Counted from the first letter of the stretch, positions 33,168-42,401 are shown. The stretch: DNA of 64,000 nt from Streptomyces pacificus (GCF_011766325.1 NZ_BLLG01000018.1:60195-124194), one strand, 5' to 3'. Notes: generated by a model not told the origin, from the sequence alone. Made by a program: numbers and translations.

Positions 33168-34082
33168 CTACCAGCCGCGGTTCGCGTAGCGCTCGGCCTC
33201 GGGCAGCGTGTCGCAGTTGATGCCCACCATGGCCTCACCCAGGTTGCGGGAGGCATCCGCGATGATCTTCGGGTCGTCGGAGAAGGTGGTGGCCTTCACG
33301 ATCGCCGCGGCGCGCTTGGCCGGATCACCCGACTTGAAGATCCCGGAGCCGACGAACACGCCCTCAGCGCCGAGCTGGCGCATCAGCGCGGCGTCGGCGG
33401 GGGTGGCGACACCACCGGCGGAGAAGAGCACCACCGGCAGCCTGCCGAGCCGGGCCACCTCGGCGACGAGCTCGTACGGGGCGCGCAGCTCCTTGGCGGC
33501 GGCGTACAGCTCGTTGTTGTCGAAGCCGCGCAGGCGGGCGATCTCGTTCTTGATCTGGCGCAGGTGGCGGACGGCCTCGACGACGTTGCCGGTGCCGGCC
33601 TCGCCCTTGGAGCGGATCATGGCCGCGCCCTCGGCGATCCGGCGCAGGGCCTCACCCAGGTTGGTGGCACCGCAGACGAAGGGGGTCGTGAAGGCCCACT
33701 TGTCGGAATGGTTCACCTCGTCGGCCGGGGTCAGCACCTCGGACTCGTCGATGTAGTCCACGCCGAGCGACTGCAGTACCTGGGCCTCGACGAAGTGGCC
33801 GATGCGGGACTTCGCCATCACCGGGATGGAGACCGCCTCGATGATGCCCTCGATCATGTCCGGGTCGGACATCCGGGCCACTCCGCCGTCCTTGCGGATG
33901 TCGGCGGGGACGCGCTCCAGGGCCATGACGGCCACGGCGCCCGCGTCCTCGGCGATCTTCGCCTGCTCCGGCGTGACGACGTCCATGATCACGCCGCCCT
34001 TGAGCTGCTCGGCCATGCCGCGCTTGACGCGCGCCGTGCCGGTCTCGGGAGCCTGCGGGGAGTTGGAGAACGTGCTGGACAC
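33168..34082 (-). CDS. pdxS: Pyridoxal 5'-phosphate synthase lyase subunit
   Basis: PdxS makes PLP from ribose 5-phosphate, glyceraldehyde 3-phosphate and ammonia. The 304-residue barrel protein has TGTARVKRGMAEQLKGGVIMDV, AVAVMALERVPADIR, VMAKSRIGHFVEAQVL, and the signature FSAGGVATPADAALMRQLG. I chose the GTG start at 34082 because GAGG lies 7 nt upstream; an ATG four codons earlier has no ribosome-binding site. It is first in the pdxS-pdxT pair. Confidence 0.96.
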   Translation of the reverse strand: MSSTFSNSPQAPETGTARVKRGMAEQLKGGVIMDVVTPEQAKIAEDAGAVAVMALERVPADIRKDGGVARMSDPDMIEGIIEAVSIPVMAKSRIGHFVEAQVLQSLGVDYIDESEVLTPADEVNHSDKWAFTTPFVCGATNLGEALRRIAEGAAMIRSKGEAGTGNVVEAVRHLRQIKNEIARLRGFDNNELYAAAKELRAPYELVAEVARLGRLPVVLFSAGGVATPADAALMRQLGAEGVFVGSGIFKSGDPAKRAAAIVKATTFSDDPKIIADASRNLGEAMVGINCDTLPEAERYANRGW

Positions 34083-34330
34083 GATCGACCTCATTCGGTG
34101 ACGGCAAATGGTGCTCAGAAGAGCAAACATTCGAGGGTCGGGCCAATGCAAGGGCCAATGGCGACCCGGTGGCTCATTCTGACCGCGCCCGGGCGGGCCC
34201 GAGGAGCCACCCGGGTCCCCGAGGAACCCCGAGGTCCCCAGGATCCCCCGAGGGAGTGCGGGCGGTACCGGATCACCCGGCGAAACGGTTGGCCGGACGC
34301 GCGCCGGGGCGCACCGCCGCTCCGGGTGCG

Positions 34331-34378
34331 GCGGTCGGCGAGGCAGTCGGCGGGGCAGTCGGCGGGGCAGTCGGCGGG
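34331..34378. repeat. 12-bp tandem repeat upstream of pdxS
   Basis: GCAGTCGGCGGG occurs three times in a row (34343-34378), preceded by a close variant GCGGTCGGCGAG (34331-34342). It lies between the LemA-like gene stop and the pdxS start, within about 300 nt upstream of pdxS. No role is evident. Confidence 0.85.
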
Positions 34379-34388
34379 GCGGCATCCG

Positions 34389-34928
34389 TCACGGCCGGTC
34401 CGCCAGGGCCGGCGGGGGCTCGTCGTCCATCTCGAAGGCCAGCGGGAACGGGGCGTGCCCGGCGAGACGGAACCAGCGGACCGTACGGTGCCGCCGAAGC
34501 GCCCGCGCCGCCCGTACCGCGTCGTTGTGGAACCGCCGCGCCATCGGGACGCGGCGGACGGCCGCGGCGAGTTCGCCGGCGGCGCTCTCTCCCCCGGGTG
34601 CCTCCCGCACGGCCTCCACCTGCACCGGCTCGCCGAACACGGCACGCAGCGCCTGGCTCAGCTCGCTCTCGGCGACCTCGCGGTGCTCCTCGTCCGCCTG
34701 ACGGGCCGCGTGCGCGGCCTCGTAGAGCACGATCGAGGCGGCGGGGTCCAGCAGCCCCGAGGTGGCGAGTTCCTGGGTGACCGAGGCGCGGCGCAGGAGC
34801 TGGGCGTCGAGCGCCGCGCGGGCGGCGTCGATCCGGGCGTGCAGGCGGTCGAGCCGGCCGGCGGTCCAGCTGAGGTAGAGGCCGACGGCGACGAGTGCGA
34901 CGAGGATCCAGATCAGGGTTGCGGTCAC
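34389..34928 (-). CDS. LemA-like single-pass membrane protein
   Basis: The 179-residue product has one N-terminal helix (about 3-21, TLIWILVALVAVGLYLSW). A helical region with LDRLHARIDAARAALDAQLLRR follows, similar to the helical bundle of LemA. A C-terminal FHNDAVRAARALRRHRTVRW...LAGHAPFPLAFE segment resembles the end of LemA-type proteins. I would call it LemA-like with moderate confidence; the function of the family is not firmly known. It lies alone between pimA and pdxS, on the same strand. Confidence 0.65.
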   Translation of the reverse strand: MTATLIWILVALVAVGLYLSWTAGRLDRLHARIDAARAALDAQLLRRASVTQELATSGLLDPAASIVLYEAAHAARQADEEHREVAESELSQALRAVFGEPVQVEAVREAPGGESAAGELAAAVRRVPMARRFHNDAVRAARALRRHRTVRWFRLAGHAPFPLAFEMDDEPPPALADRP

Positions 34929-35154
34929 GCCGGGTCAATCTACCGGTGCCCCTCCGGGTGCGCCGGGGCCACCGGACCGTCCACCGAACTCGACGGCCCC
35001 GCCACGGCACTCCGGGTACGCCGGGGGCTTCCCCGTTGTGTCTTCTGCGGCCCTCCGGTGTCAACGGCCCCGGCCGAGCGCCCCCGGTGGGCGCCGGGGA
35101 CCGCCTCCGTGCAGGGGCCCACTCCCTCCGAGGGCCCTGCGTCCGCTGCGGTGC

Positions 35155-36345
35155 TCAGTCGCGGGCCAGGCCGAAGCGGGCCATCAGCCCGCCGGGGCGT
35201 TCGTCGGCCGCGACCGAGGCCGCGCCGTCCGTCACCGTCTCGTACACGGCGAGGATGTCCGAACCGACGGTGGACCAGTCGAAGCGCCGCACATGGGCGC
35301 TTCCCCGTGCGCTGAGCGCGGCGCGCCGGGACGGCGAGCCGAGCAGCCGGATCGCGGCGTCGGCCAGGGCTCCCGCGTCCTCGTTGGCGAAGAGTTCGCC
35401 CGCCGCGCCCTGGTCGAGTACCTGGGCGAAGGCGTCGAGGTCCGAGGCCAGGACCGGGGCGCCCGCCGACAGCGCCTCGACCAGGATGATGCCGAAGCTC
35501 TCGCCGCCGGTGTTGGGCGCGACGTACAGGTCGACGCTGCGCAGCAGCCGGGCCTTGTCCTCGTCGCTGACCGTCCCCAGGAACTCGACGCGTGCCCGCA
35601 CGGACCCGGGCAGGGACTCGACGGCCTCCTCCTGGTCCCCGCGCCCCGCGACCAGCAGCCGGGTGCCCGGGCGTGCCTCCAGGATCCGCGGCAGGGCCTT
35701 CATCAGGACGGGCAGGCCTTTGCGGGGCTCGTCGATGCGCCCGATGAACCCGAGCGTGCCCCCCTCGGCTTCGCCTGCGGTACCCCCGCTCCCCCACTCC
35801 GCCTTCGGCTCGGCGCGGGCGAAGAAGTCGACGTCGACGCCGTTCGGGATGACGACCGCGTCGCCGCCCAGGTGCTCCACGAGCGTGCGGCGGGCGTACT
35901 CGCTGACCGCGATCCTCGCACTGATCTTCTCCAGCGCGGGCTGGAGGATCGGGTAGGCCGCGATCATCGCCCGCGAGCGGGGGTTGGAGGTGTGGAAGGT
36001 CGCCACGATCGGCCCCTGTGCCGCCCAGCAGGACAGCAGCCCGAGCGACGGCGACGTCGGCTCGTGGATGTGGATCACGTCGAAGCGGCCGTCGTGCAGC
36101 CAGCGCCGCACCCGGGCCGCGGAGAGGAAGCCGAAGTTGAGCCGGGCGACCGAGCCGTTGTACGGCACGGGCACGGCGCGGCCCGCCGACACGACGTACG
36201 GAGGCAGCGGGGTGTCGTCCTCGGCCGGGGCGAGGACGGACACCGCGTGCCCCAGTCCGATCAGATGTTCCGCCAGGTCGCGGATGTGGAACTGGACGCC
36301 GCCGGGCACGTCCCACGAGTAGGGGCAGACGATCCCGATCCTCAT
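35155..36345 (-). CDS. pimA: GT-B glycosyltransferase, probable phosphatidyl-myo-inositol mannosyltransferase (PimA type)
   Basis: PimA adds the first mannose from GDP-Man to phosphatidylinositol on the cytosolic membrane face. The 396-residue product opens MRIGIVCPYSWDVPGGVQFH, typical of PimA. It has HIHEPTSPSLGLL, VSEYARR, PNGVDVDFF, GRIDEPRKGLPVLMKA, and the donor-binding GESFGIILVEALSAGAPV. An extra Gly/Glu-rich segment (GSGGTAGEAEGG) sits between the two Rossmann domains near residue 205. The ATG overlaps the acyltransferase stop by 4 nt. The gene set phosphotransferase-acyltransferase-mannosyltransferase fits phosphatidyl-inositol mannoside synthesis. Confidence 0.9.
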   Translation of the reverse strand: MRIGIVCPYSWDVPGGVQFHIRDLAEHLIGLGHAVSVLAPAEDDTPLPPYVVSAGRAVPVPYNGSVARLNFGFLSAARVRRWLHDGRFDVIHIHEPTSPSLGLLSCWAAQGPIVATFHTSNPRSRAMIAAYPILQPALEKISARIAVSEYARRTLVEHLGGDAVVIPNGVDVDFFARAEPKAEWGSGGTAGEAEGGTLGFIGRIDEPRKGLPVLMKALPRILEARPGTRLLVAGRGDQEEAVESLPGSVRARVEFLGTVSDEDKARLLRSVDLYVAPNTGGESFGIILVEALSAGAPVLASDLDAFAQVLDQGAAGELFANEDAGALADAAIRLLGSPSRRAALSARGSAHVRRFDWSTVGSDILAVYETVTDGAASVAADERPGGLMARFGLARD

Positions 36346-37265
36346 GTCCGGGCCCCCCGCGGGCCGCCGCGGTCCGCCAGGTCCGAGAGCCACAGCCGCT
36401 GGAGCATGTGCCAGTCCTCCGGGTGGTCGGCGATGCCGGTGGCGAAGGCGTCGGCCAGCGCCTGGGTCATCACGGACGTCTTCTCGGCCCGGGTGCCTGT
36501 CTCGGGCACGTCGACGGGCGGGTGCACCCTGCCCTTCATGACGGGCGTCCCGTCGTACCAGAGGGTCACGGGCAGCAGCAGCGCGCCGGTCTGCTGGGCG
36601 AGCAGCGCGGGGCCCGCGGGCATCCTGGCCGTCTCGCCGAAGAACTTCACCTCGGTGCCCGACGAGGACAGGTCGCGGTCCGCCACCAGGCAGACCAGGC
36701 CGCCGCCGCGCAGCCGCCGGGCCAGCGTGCCGAAGGCGGAGCCGCCGGTGTGCGGCAGCACCTCCATGCCGAGGGACTCGCGGTAGGCGACGAACCGGTC
36801 GTACAGCGCCTCCGGCTTCAGCCGCTCCGCGACGGTGGTGAACGGTATGTCCAGCGCCCGGGTGGCCCAGACTCCCGCCAGGTCCCAGTTCGCCAGGTGC
36901 GGCAGCGCGAGGACGACGCCCCTGCCCCGGGCCAGGCCGTCGTGCAGACGGCGGATGTTCTCGATCTCCACGCTCCGGCGCACGCGCTCCCGGTCCCAGG
37001 CCGGCAGCCGGAAGGACTCCATCCAGTAGCGCAGATAGGAGCGCATCCCGGCCCTGGACAGTTCGGCGAGCCGCTCCGGGCCGGCGTCCGGCACCACCCT
37101 GGCCAGATTGGCCTCCAGCCGCAGCACGCCCCTGCCGCGCCGCTTCCACACGCTGTCGGCGATGGTGCGTCCGAGCGCGGCTGCGGCGGGGTCCGGAAGC
37201 CTTTTGACCGTCCCCCAGCCCAGCCCGTACAGGGTGTCCGTCATCCGGTCCCGGATACCGCTCAT
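36342..37265 (-). CDS. patA: LpxL/HtrB-family lipid acyltransferase, probable phosphatidylinositol mannoside acyltransferase
   Basis: The 307-residue product has the HX4D acyltransferase motif as ALPHLANWDLAG and GLVCLVADRDLSSSGTEVKFFG, both typical of the family, and a C-terminal segment DHPEDWHMLQRLW. In actinobacteria the enzyme at this place acylates the mannose of PIM1. It overlaps both neighbours by 4 nt: pimA downstream and the phosphotransferase gene upstream (ATGA). The assignment of substrate rests on this context and on family knowledge. Confidence 0.88.
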   Translation of the reverse strand: MSGIRDRMTDTLYGLGWGTVKRLPDPAAAALGRTIADSVWKRRGRGVLRLEANLARVVPDAGPERLAELSRAGMRSYLRYWMESFRLPAWDRERVRRSVEIENIRRLHDGLARGRGVVLALPHLANWDLAGVWATRALDIPFTTVAERLKPEALYDRFVAYRESLGMEVLPHTGGSAFGTLARRLRGGGLVCLVADRDLSSSGTEVKFFGETARMPAGPALLAQQTGALLLPVTLWYDGTPVMKGRVHPPVDVPETGTRAEKTSVMTQALADAFATGIADHPEDWHMLQRLWLSDLADRGGPRGART

Positions 37266-37969
37266 GCCTCACTCCCCTGCGAGGTGCCGTGGGCGCTCCC
37301 CTGCGGGGGCCCCGGCACGGGCCCGTCCCCTGCCTGCCCGGCGTCCGCCTCCGCCGCCTCGCGGCGCACCGTGACCACGCGCTGCGCCAGGGTCACCGCG
37401 GAGCCCGCGGCCACCACCCAGAGCGCGACGGGCAGCAGCACGTCGACACCGGGGACACCGAAGGCGTGCAGTCCGGCGAGCCCTGCGGCGACCAGCGAGA
37501 TCACCAGCCGTTCGGCCCGCTCCACCAGCCCGTTCACCGCGACCGGCAGCCCGATGGACTCCCCCCGTGCCTTGGTGTACGAGACGACCTGGCCGCTGGC
37601 GAGGCAGAAGACGGCCACCGCGCACAGCACGTTGTCGTCGCCCTTGCCCGCGTACCAGAGGGCGAAGCCGCCGAAGACGGCGCTGTCGGCGACCCGGTCC
37701 AGCGTGGAGTCCAGGAAGGCGCCCCAGCGGCTGGAGGTCCCGGCCTGACGTGCCATGTTGCCGTCGACGAGGTCGGAGAAGACGAAGAGGGTGATGACGA
37801 TCGTCCCCCAGAAGAACTCCCCGCGGGGGAAGAAGGCCAGCGCGCCCGCGACCACTCCGGCCGTGCCGACGAGCGTCACCGCGTCGGGACTCACTCCGCG
37901 GCGTAGCAGGAACGCGGCGAACGGTGTGAGGACACGCGTGAAGAACGCACGCGCGTACTTGTTCAGCAT
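37262..37969 (-). CDS. pgsA: CDP-alcohol phosphatidyltransferase, probable phosphatidylinositol-phosphate synthase
   Basis: The enzyme should join CDP-diacylglycerol to inositol 1-phosphate. The 235-residue product has about six membrane helices. The active-site motif D-x2-DG-x2-AR-x8-G-x3-D-x3-D is complete (DLVDGNMARQAG, then WGAFLDSTLD). The C-terminal 35 residues are a hydrophilic tail ending near SQGSEA. The ATG at 37969 has GGGAAGG upstream; a longer frame upstream runs into spacer. It heads the run with patA and pimA, which makes the inositol-lipid role likely. Confidence 0.9.
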   Translation of the reverse strand: MLNKYARAFFTRVLTPFAAFLLRRGVSPDAVTLVGTAGVVAGALAFFPRGEFFWGTIVITLFVFSDLVDGNMARQAGTSSRWGAFLDSTLDRVADSAVFGGFALWYAGKGDDNVLCAVAVFCLASGQVVSYTKARGESIGLPVAVNGLVERAERLVISLVAAGLAGLHAFGVPGVDVLLPVALWVVAAGSAVTLAQRVVTVRREAAEADAGQAGDGPVPGPPQGSAHGTSQGSEA

Positions 37970-38217
37970 GGCCTTCCCGAAAGGTCGGTGCGCCGCGCGG
38001 CCCCTTCGGCCGCCGGCGGGCCCATCGTAGTCACGCGCACGGCGGCCCGGCCCGGTCGGGTACGACGTATGGACGCACCGTGAAGGGAGTGGAAAGCTCG
38101 AAGGACAACCGCGGGCTTCGCCGGCGCATCCCCCGGGCGGCTGCCCGGGGCCTCCCACAGCGCGCCCCCGGGTCCGCGCCCTCACCTCACCGTGCAGATG
38201 AGTCGGGAGGAACGATC

Positions 38218-40425
38218 ATGGGCGACAAGGCGCATGCGCAATCCGGAGCCGCCGGCAGGGCTACGACGGCCGACCGGCCGACATCCGTGAGGAATGTGGT
38301 GCTGGTCGGCCACAGCGGATCGGGGAAGACGACCCTGGTGGAGGCGCTGGCGCTGACGGCGGGGGCGGTCAGCCGGGCGGGGCGGGTCGAGGACGGCGGG
38401 ACCCTCTCGGACTACGACGAGATCGAGCACCGCCAGCAGCGGTCCGTACAGCTGAGCCTCGTCCCGGTCGAGTGGGGCGGGTGCAAGATCAACCTGTTGG
38501 ACACCCCCGGGTACGCCGATTTCGTGGGGGAGCTCAGGGCCGGTCTGCGAGCCGCGGACGCGGCTCTCTTCGTGGTCTCGGCGGCGCAGGAGGCCGGCTC
38601 CGTGCCCGCCTCGACCCGCATGGTGTGGGAGGAGTGCGCGGCGGTCGGGATGCCGCGGGCGATCGTGGTCACCCATCTGGAGACGGCCCGCACCGGGTTC
38701 GACGAGCTGATCGAGGTCTGCGGGCAGCTGTTCGGCGGCGACGACCCGGACGCGGTGCTGCCGCTCTATCTGCCGCAGTACGGCCCCGAGGCCGCCGACG
38801 GGCACGCACCGGTGACGGGGCTGGCCGGGCTGCTGCCGCGGAAGCTGTACGACTACTCCGGCGGCGAGCGCGTCGAGAAGACACCCGGGCCCGAGCAGGA
38901 GGCGCTGCTGGCCGGGGCCAGGAACCGCCTGATCGAGGGGATCATCGCCGAGAGCGAGGACGAGACGCTCATGGAGCGCTATCTGGGCGGCGAGGAGGTG
39001 GATCTCAAGACGCTGGTCGACGACCTGGAGAAGGCCGTCGCGCGGGGCGTGTTCCATCCCGTGCTGGCCGCGGCACCGGCCGCCGGCGGGGCGAGGCAGG
39101 GCCTCGGCACCGTGGAGCTGCTGGAACTGATCACCGGAGGCTTCCCGACCCCGCTGGAGCGCGAGGCTCCCGCGGTCACCACCCCCGAGGGCCGGCCGCG
39201 GCCCGCCGTCGGCTGCGACCCGGACGGCCCGCTGGTCGCCGAGGTGGTCAGGACCGCCTCCGACCCGTACGTCGGCCGGCTGTCCCTGGTCCGGGTGTTC
39301 TCCGGGACGCTCCGCCCGGACGAGACCGTGCATGTATCGGGGCACGGGCTGGCCGACCGCGGGCACGAGGACCACGACGTCGATGAGCGCGTCGGCGCGC
39401 TCTCCTCTCCGTTCGGCAAGCAGCAGCGCACCGTCGGCAGCTGTATCGCGGGCGATCTCGCCTGCGTGGCCAAGCTCGGCCGGGCCGAGACCGGCGACAC
39501 GATCTCCTCGCCGGCGGACCCGCTGCTCATGGCGCCGTGGGCGATGCCCGACCCGCTGCTGCCGCTGGCCGTCCGGGCGCACAGCAAGGCCGACGAGGAC
39601 CGGCTCTCCCAGGGGCTGGCCCGGCTGGTCGCGGAGGATCCGACGATGCGGCTGGAGCAGAACCGGGACACCCGGCAGGTGGTGCTGTGGTGCCTGGGCG
39701 AGGCCCACGCGGACGTGGCGCTGGAGCGGCTGCGCAGCAGGTACGGGGTCCGGGTCGACGTGGTACCGCACAGGGTGCCGCTGCGGGAGACGTTCGCCGG
39801 GCCGTCTGCCGGGCGGGGCCGCCATGTGAAGCAGTCCGGCGGGCACGGCCAGTACGCGATCTGCGAGATAGCGGTGGAGCCGCTGCCGACGGGCTCGGGG
39901 GTCGAGTTCGTCGACAAGGTGGTGGGCGGCGCCGTCCCCCGCCAGTTCGTCCCCTCGGTGGAGAAGGGCGTACGGGCCCAGGCCGCCAGGGGCGTCGCGG
40001 CCGGCCATCCGCTGGTCGACGTGCGCGTGACGCTGCTGGACGGCAAGGCGCACTCGGTGGACTCGTCCGATGCGGCGTTCCAGACGGCCGGCGCGCTGGC
40101 GCTGCGCGAGGCGGCGGCACAGGCCCGCATCGACCTGCTGGAGCCGGTGGCCGAGGTGCAGGTGACGGTGCCGGACGGGTACGTCGGCGCCGTCATGAGC
40201 GATCTCTCCGGGCGGCGCGGCCGGGTCGTCGGCACCGAGCAGGCGGGCACCGGCAGGACGGTGGTACGCGCCGAGGTGCCGGAGATCGAGATCGGCCGGT
40301 ACGCGGTGGACCTGCGGTCCCTCTCGCACGGCACCGGCCGCTTCGAGCGGACGTACGCGCGGCACGAGGCGATGCCGCCCCAGCTGGCGGCCAGGGTCAG
40401 GGAGGAGGCCACGGCCGCCGCGTAG
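38218..40425 (+). CDS. Elongation factor G-like GTPase (EF-G2 type)
   Basis: The 735-residue product has the EF-G domain order: a GTPase domain (about 20-290) with P-loop GHSGSGKTT and switch II DTPGYADF, then domains II-V including a domain-IV loop with KQSGGHGQYAIC. The usual NKxD specificity motif reads THLE (VTHLETARTGF), and switch I reads QQRSVQL where EF-G has RGITI. The family of divergent EF-G-like proteins in actinobacteria is not the main translocase. The ATG has GGGAGG upstream and is chosen over longer frames. It is divergent from the phosphotransferase gene. Confidence 0.9.
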   Translation: MGDKAHAQSGAAGRATTADRPTSVRNVVLVGHSGSGKTTLVEALALTAGAVSRAGRVEDGGTLSDYDEIEHRQQRSVQLSLVPVEWGGCKINLLDTPGYADFVGELRAGLRAADAALFVVSAAQEAGSVPASTRMVWEECAAVGMPRAIVVTHLETARTGFDELIEVCGQLFGGDDPDAVLPLYLPQYGPEAADGHAPVTGLAGLLPRKLYDYSGGERVEKTPGPEQEALLAGARNRLIEGIIAESEDETLMERYLGGEEVDLKTLVDDLEKAVARGVFHPVLAAAPAAGGARQGLGTVELLELITGGFPTPLEREAPAVTTPEGRPRPAVGCDPDGPLVAEVVRTASDPYVGRLSLVRVFSGTLRPDETVHVSGHGLADRGHEDHDVDERVGALSSPFGKQQRTVGSCIAGDLACVAKLGRAETGDTISSPADPLLMAPWAMPDPLLPLAVRAHSKADEDRLSQGLARLVAEDPTMRLEQNRDTRQVVLWCLGEAHADVALERLRSRYGVRVDVVPHRVPLRETFAGPSAGRGRHVKQSGGHGQYAICEIAVEPLPTGSGVEFVDKVVGGAVPRQFVPSVEKGVRAQAARGVAAGHPLVDVRVTLLDGKAHSVDSSDAAFQTAGALALREAAAQARIDLLEPVAEVQVTVPDGYVGAVMSDLSGRRGRVVGTEQAGTGRTVVRAEVPEIEIGRYAVDLRSLSHGTGRFERTYARHEAMPPQLAARVREEATAAA

Positions 40426-40519
40426 GCCGGGGCGGGAGCCCCGCCGGAGGGGAATCACCCGGAGGGGACCTGACCCGGAGGGGACCCGGCCGCCCGCAGG
40501 CCCCCGCCGCGGGGCCGGA

Positions 40520-40547
40520 TCCCGCCCGGCGGGCCCGCCGGGCGGGA
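40520..40547 (+). terminator. Perfect palindrome after the EF-G-like gene
   Basis: The 28-nt perfect palindrome (arms TCCCGCCCGGCGGG and CCCGCCGGGCGGGA) lies about 95 nt after the stop. Between the stop and the palindrome, the units CCCGGAGGGGACC recur about three times. It is a likely terminator, since no gene is encoded until 40725. Confidence 0.75.
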
Positions 40548-40724
40548 ACGGAGACGCCGTTCCCGGACCCGCCCTCCGTGGCCTCCCCTTGCGCGATCGG
40601 CCGCCGCCCCGGGGCCGGAAGGCGGGGCTGACGCGCGGGCCACGGCCCCGCTACGCTGTGTTGCGCAGCTCGGAAGGTGCGCGGGGCACGCTAGTCGGTA
40701 GGGCCGCGGTGCGGTACCGCGGCG

Positions 40725-42389
40725 ATGGGGGCGGTAGTGGACCAGGCATTCGATTTCACGCCCGGGGCCCAGATCCCGGTGCAGGGAGCGGCGGGCGAGA
40801 CGGCGGCGACACACGCCCTCGCCTCGGCCGCCTACCGCGACAGTCCGCTGGAGGAGATACTCAAGGCCGACAACGAGTGGCACAAGTCCACGGTGAAGAA
40901 GGGCAGGTTCTCGCTCTTCGAGCCGAATCTCGGCGAGGCCTTCTCCCGGGCGGTCCAGGTGCGGATGCTCGGCGGGGCCCGCAAGCCGCTGATCCAGTCG
41001 TTCGGCGCCGAACCGCAGGCCGTCGTGGAGCACGCTCTCGCGGCGAGCCGGATCCGCAAGCAGCGGGACACCCGGCTGACCGCGGTCATGGCGGTGTTCG
41101 GGCTGTTGTTCCTGCCGGGCGCGCTGCTGTGGACCGGGGTGTTCCAGCTGCGCCGTACGCTCGCGGGCTCCAAGGACAGGAGGGCCGGTGTCACCGGATC
41201 GGCACTGCTGGCCGCCGTGGGCATCCTCGCGGTGGCGTTCCTGGTCGCACTGCCGTTCGGTGGTTTCTGGTCGTACTACCTGCGGGCCATGCTCGTCGCC
41301 CCGGTGATCGGCTGGCTGATCGCCAGGCAGATCTGCGAGGCCACGGCCAAGGACCTGCGGGCGCGCTGGGACGGCCTCCTCTCCGGTGGGGGCGTGGGGG
41401 CGAAGATCCCGGAGGCCGTGCCGGGCAACCCCAACGAGACGGCGGCGGAGGAACTGCGCCAGGGCCTGGAGAAGCTGACCGCCGAGCAGCAGTCCAACAC
41501 GGTCTTCTACGCCGGTCCCAAGGGCATACTCGGCATGGGAACCCGCTGGGGGACCTGGCAGCTCGCCGAGCAACTGGTGGCGAAGGAGCCCGGCAAGGAG
41601 TTCCACCAGTTCCGGAGCTGGGACGTCATCAAGGTCATCCACGACCGGCTGACGCTGCTCGAGCGCGGCCCGCTGAACTCGGGCGGCTTCCCCAAGCCGT
41701 CGGTGAAGCACTGGATCGTGGTCCCGGTCGGGGAGGGCGCGGCCGAGGTGGCCCGTCCCGAGGGCCAGGATGTGGAGACCTTCCAGGTCAAGCGCCACGA
41801 GATACAGCGGATCTGCGACCACCAGCAGTTCGGGAGCGGGAACCGGCACTATCTGGGCGTCCAGTTCACGCTGTGGGACGGCCAGCTGGTGATCACCATG
41901 ATGATCACGGTGACGGTGTTGTTCGAGACCCTGCGCATCGAGGTGACGGGACACGCTCTCGGCCCGGTGCACTCCCTCTTCACCGCCAAGCCCGCAGCCA
42001 AGACCGTCGAGGTCGCCAAGACCGTGCGGTTCTGGGAGACCGTGGAGCGCCGGCTGCCGCTGGTGGAGACCGCCGAGGTGGTGCGGCAGATGGTCCGGGC
42101 GCCGTTCACCTGGTATCCGCCCCTCCTGGATTTCCTGGGCGGCAAGCTGGTCCTCCCCGAGCCGTTCGGGCTGCGGCACGCCTGGGCCGAGCAGCCCTGG
42201 CGGCACCGCTTCATGGCGGACGACGCGATACGGACGGCGACGCCGGTACTGCGGGTGGCCCACTCCGCGGCGATGCGGGTGCTCGAGGAGCACGGCGTGG
42301 ACACGACGCGTTTCGGCACCCGCTCGACGCTCCTCGGCGGAGGGGTGCAGGAAGCGATGCCGGGCAAGGCGGACATATACGACGCATGA
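40725..42389 (+). CDS. Conserved membrane protein of unknown function
   Basis: I do not recognise this 554-residue protein. It has a cytosolic-looking N-terminus (about 1-117) and three helices at about 118-140, 157-178 and 185-204. A hydrophilic region follows, with EELRQGLEKLTAEQQSNTVFY and GPKGILGMGTRWGTWQLAEQL, and then a fourth hydrophobic segment at about 388-405 (GQLVITMMITVTVLFETL). The C-terminus has FRHAWAEQ-like PFGLRHAWAEQPWRHRFMADD. The start could be the ATG at 40725 or the GTG at 40737, which has GGGGGCGG upstream. It lies between the EF-G-like gene and the convergent HIT gene. Confidence 0.75.
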   Translation: MGAVVDQAFDFTPGAQIPVQGAAGETAATHALASAAYRDSPLEEILKADNEWHKSTVKKGRFSLFEPNLGEAFSRAVQVRMLGGARKPLIQSFGAEPQAVVEHALAASRIRKQRDTRLTAVMAVFGLLFLPGALLWTGVFQLRRTLAGSKDRRAGVTGSALLAAVGILAVAFLVALPFGGFWSYYLRAMLVAPVIGWLIARQICEATAKDLRARWDGLLSGGGVGAKIPEAVPGNPNETAAEELRQGLEKLTAEQQSNTVFYAGPKGILGMGTRWGTWQLAEQLVAKEPGKEFHQFRSWDVIKVIHDRLTLLERGPLNSGGFPKPSVKHWIVVPVGEGAAEVARPEGQDVETFQVKRHEIQRICDHQQFGSGNRHYLGVQFTLWDGQLVITMMITVTVLFETLRIEVTGHALGPVHSLFTAKPAAKTVEVAKTVRFWETVERRLPLVETAEVVRQMVRAPFTWYPPLLDFLGGKLVLPEPFGLRHAWAEQPWRHRFMADDAIRTATPVLRVAHSAAMRVLEEHGVDTTRFGTRSTLLGGGVQEAMPGKADIYDA

Positions 42390-42401
42390 CGCCCCGGTCT
42401 C

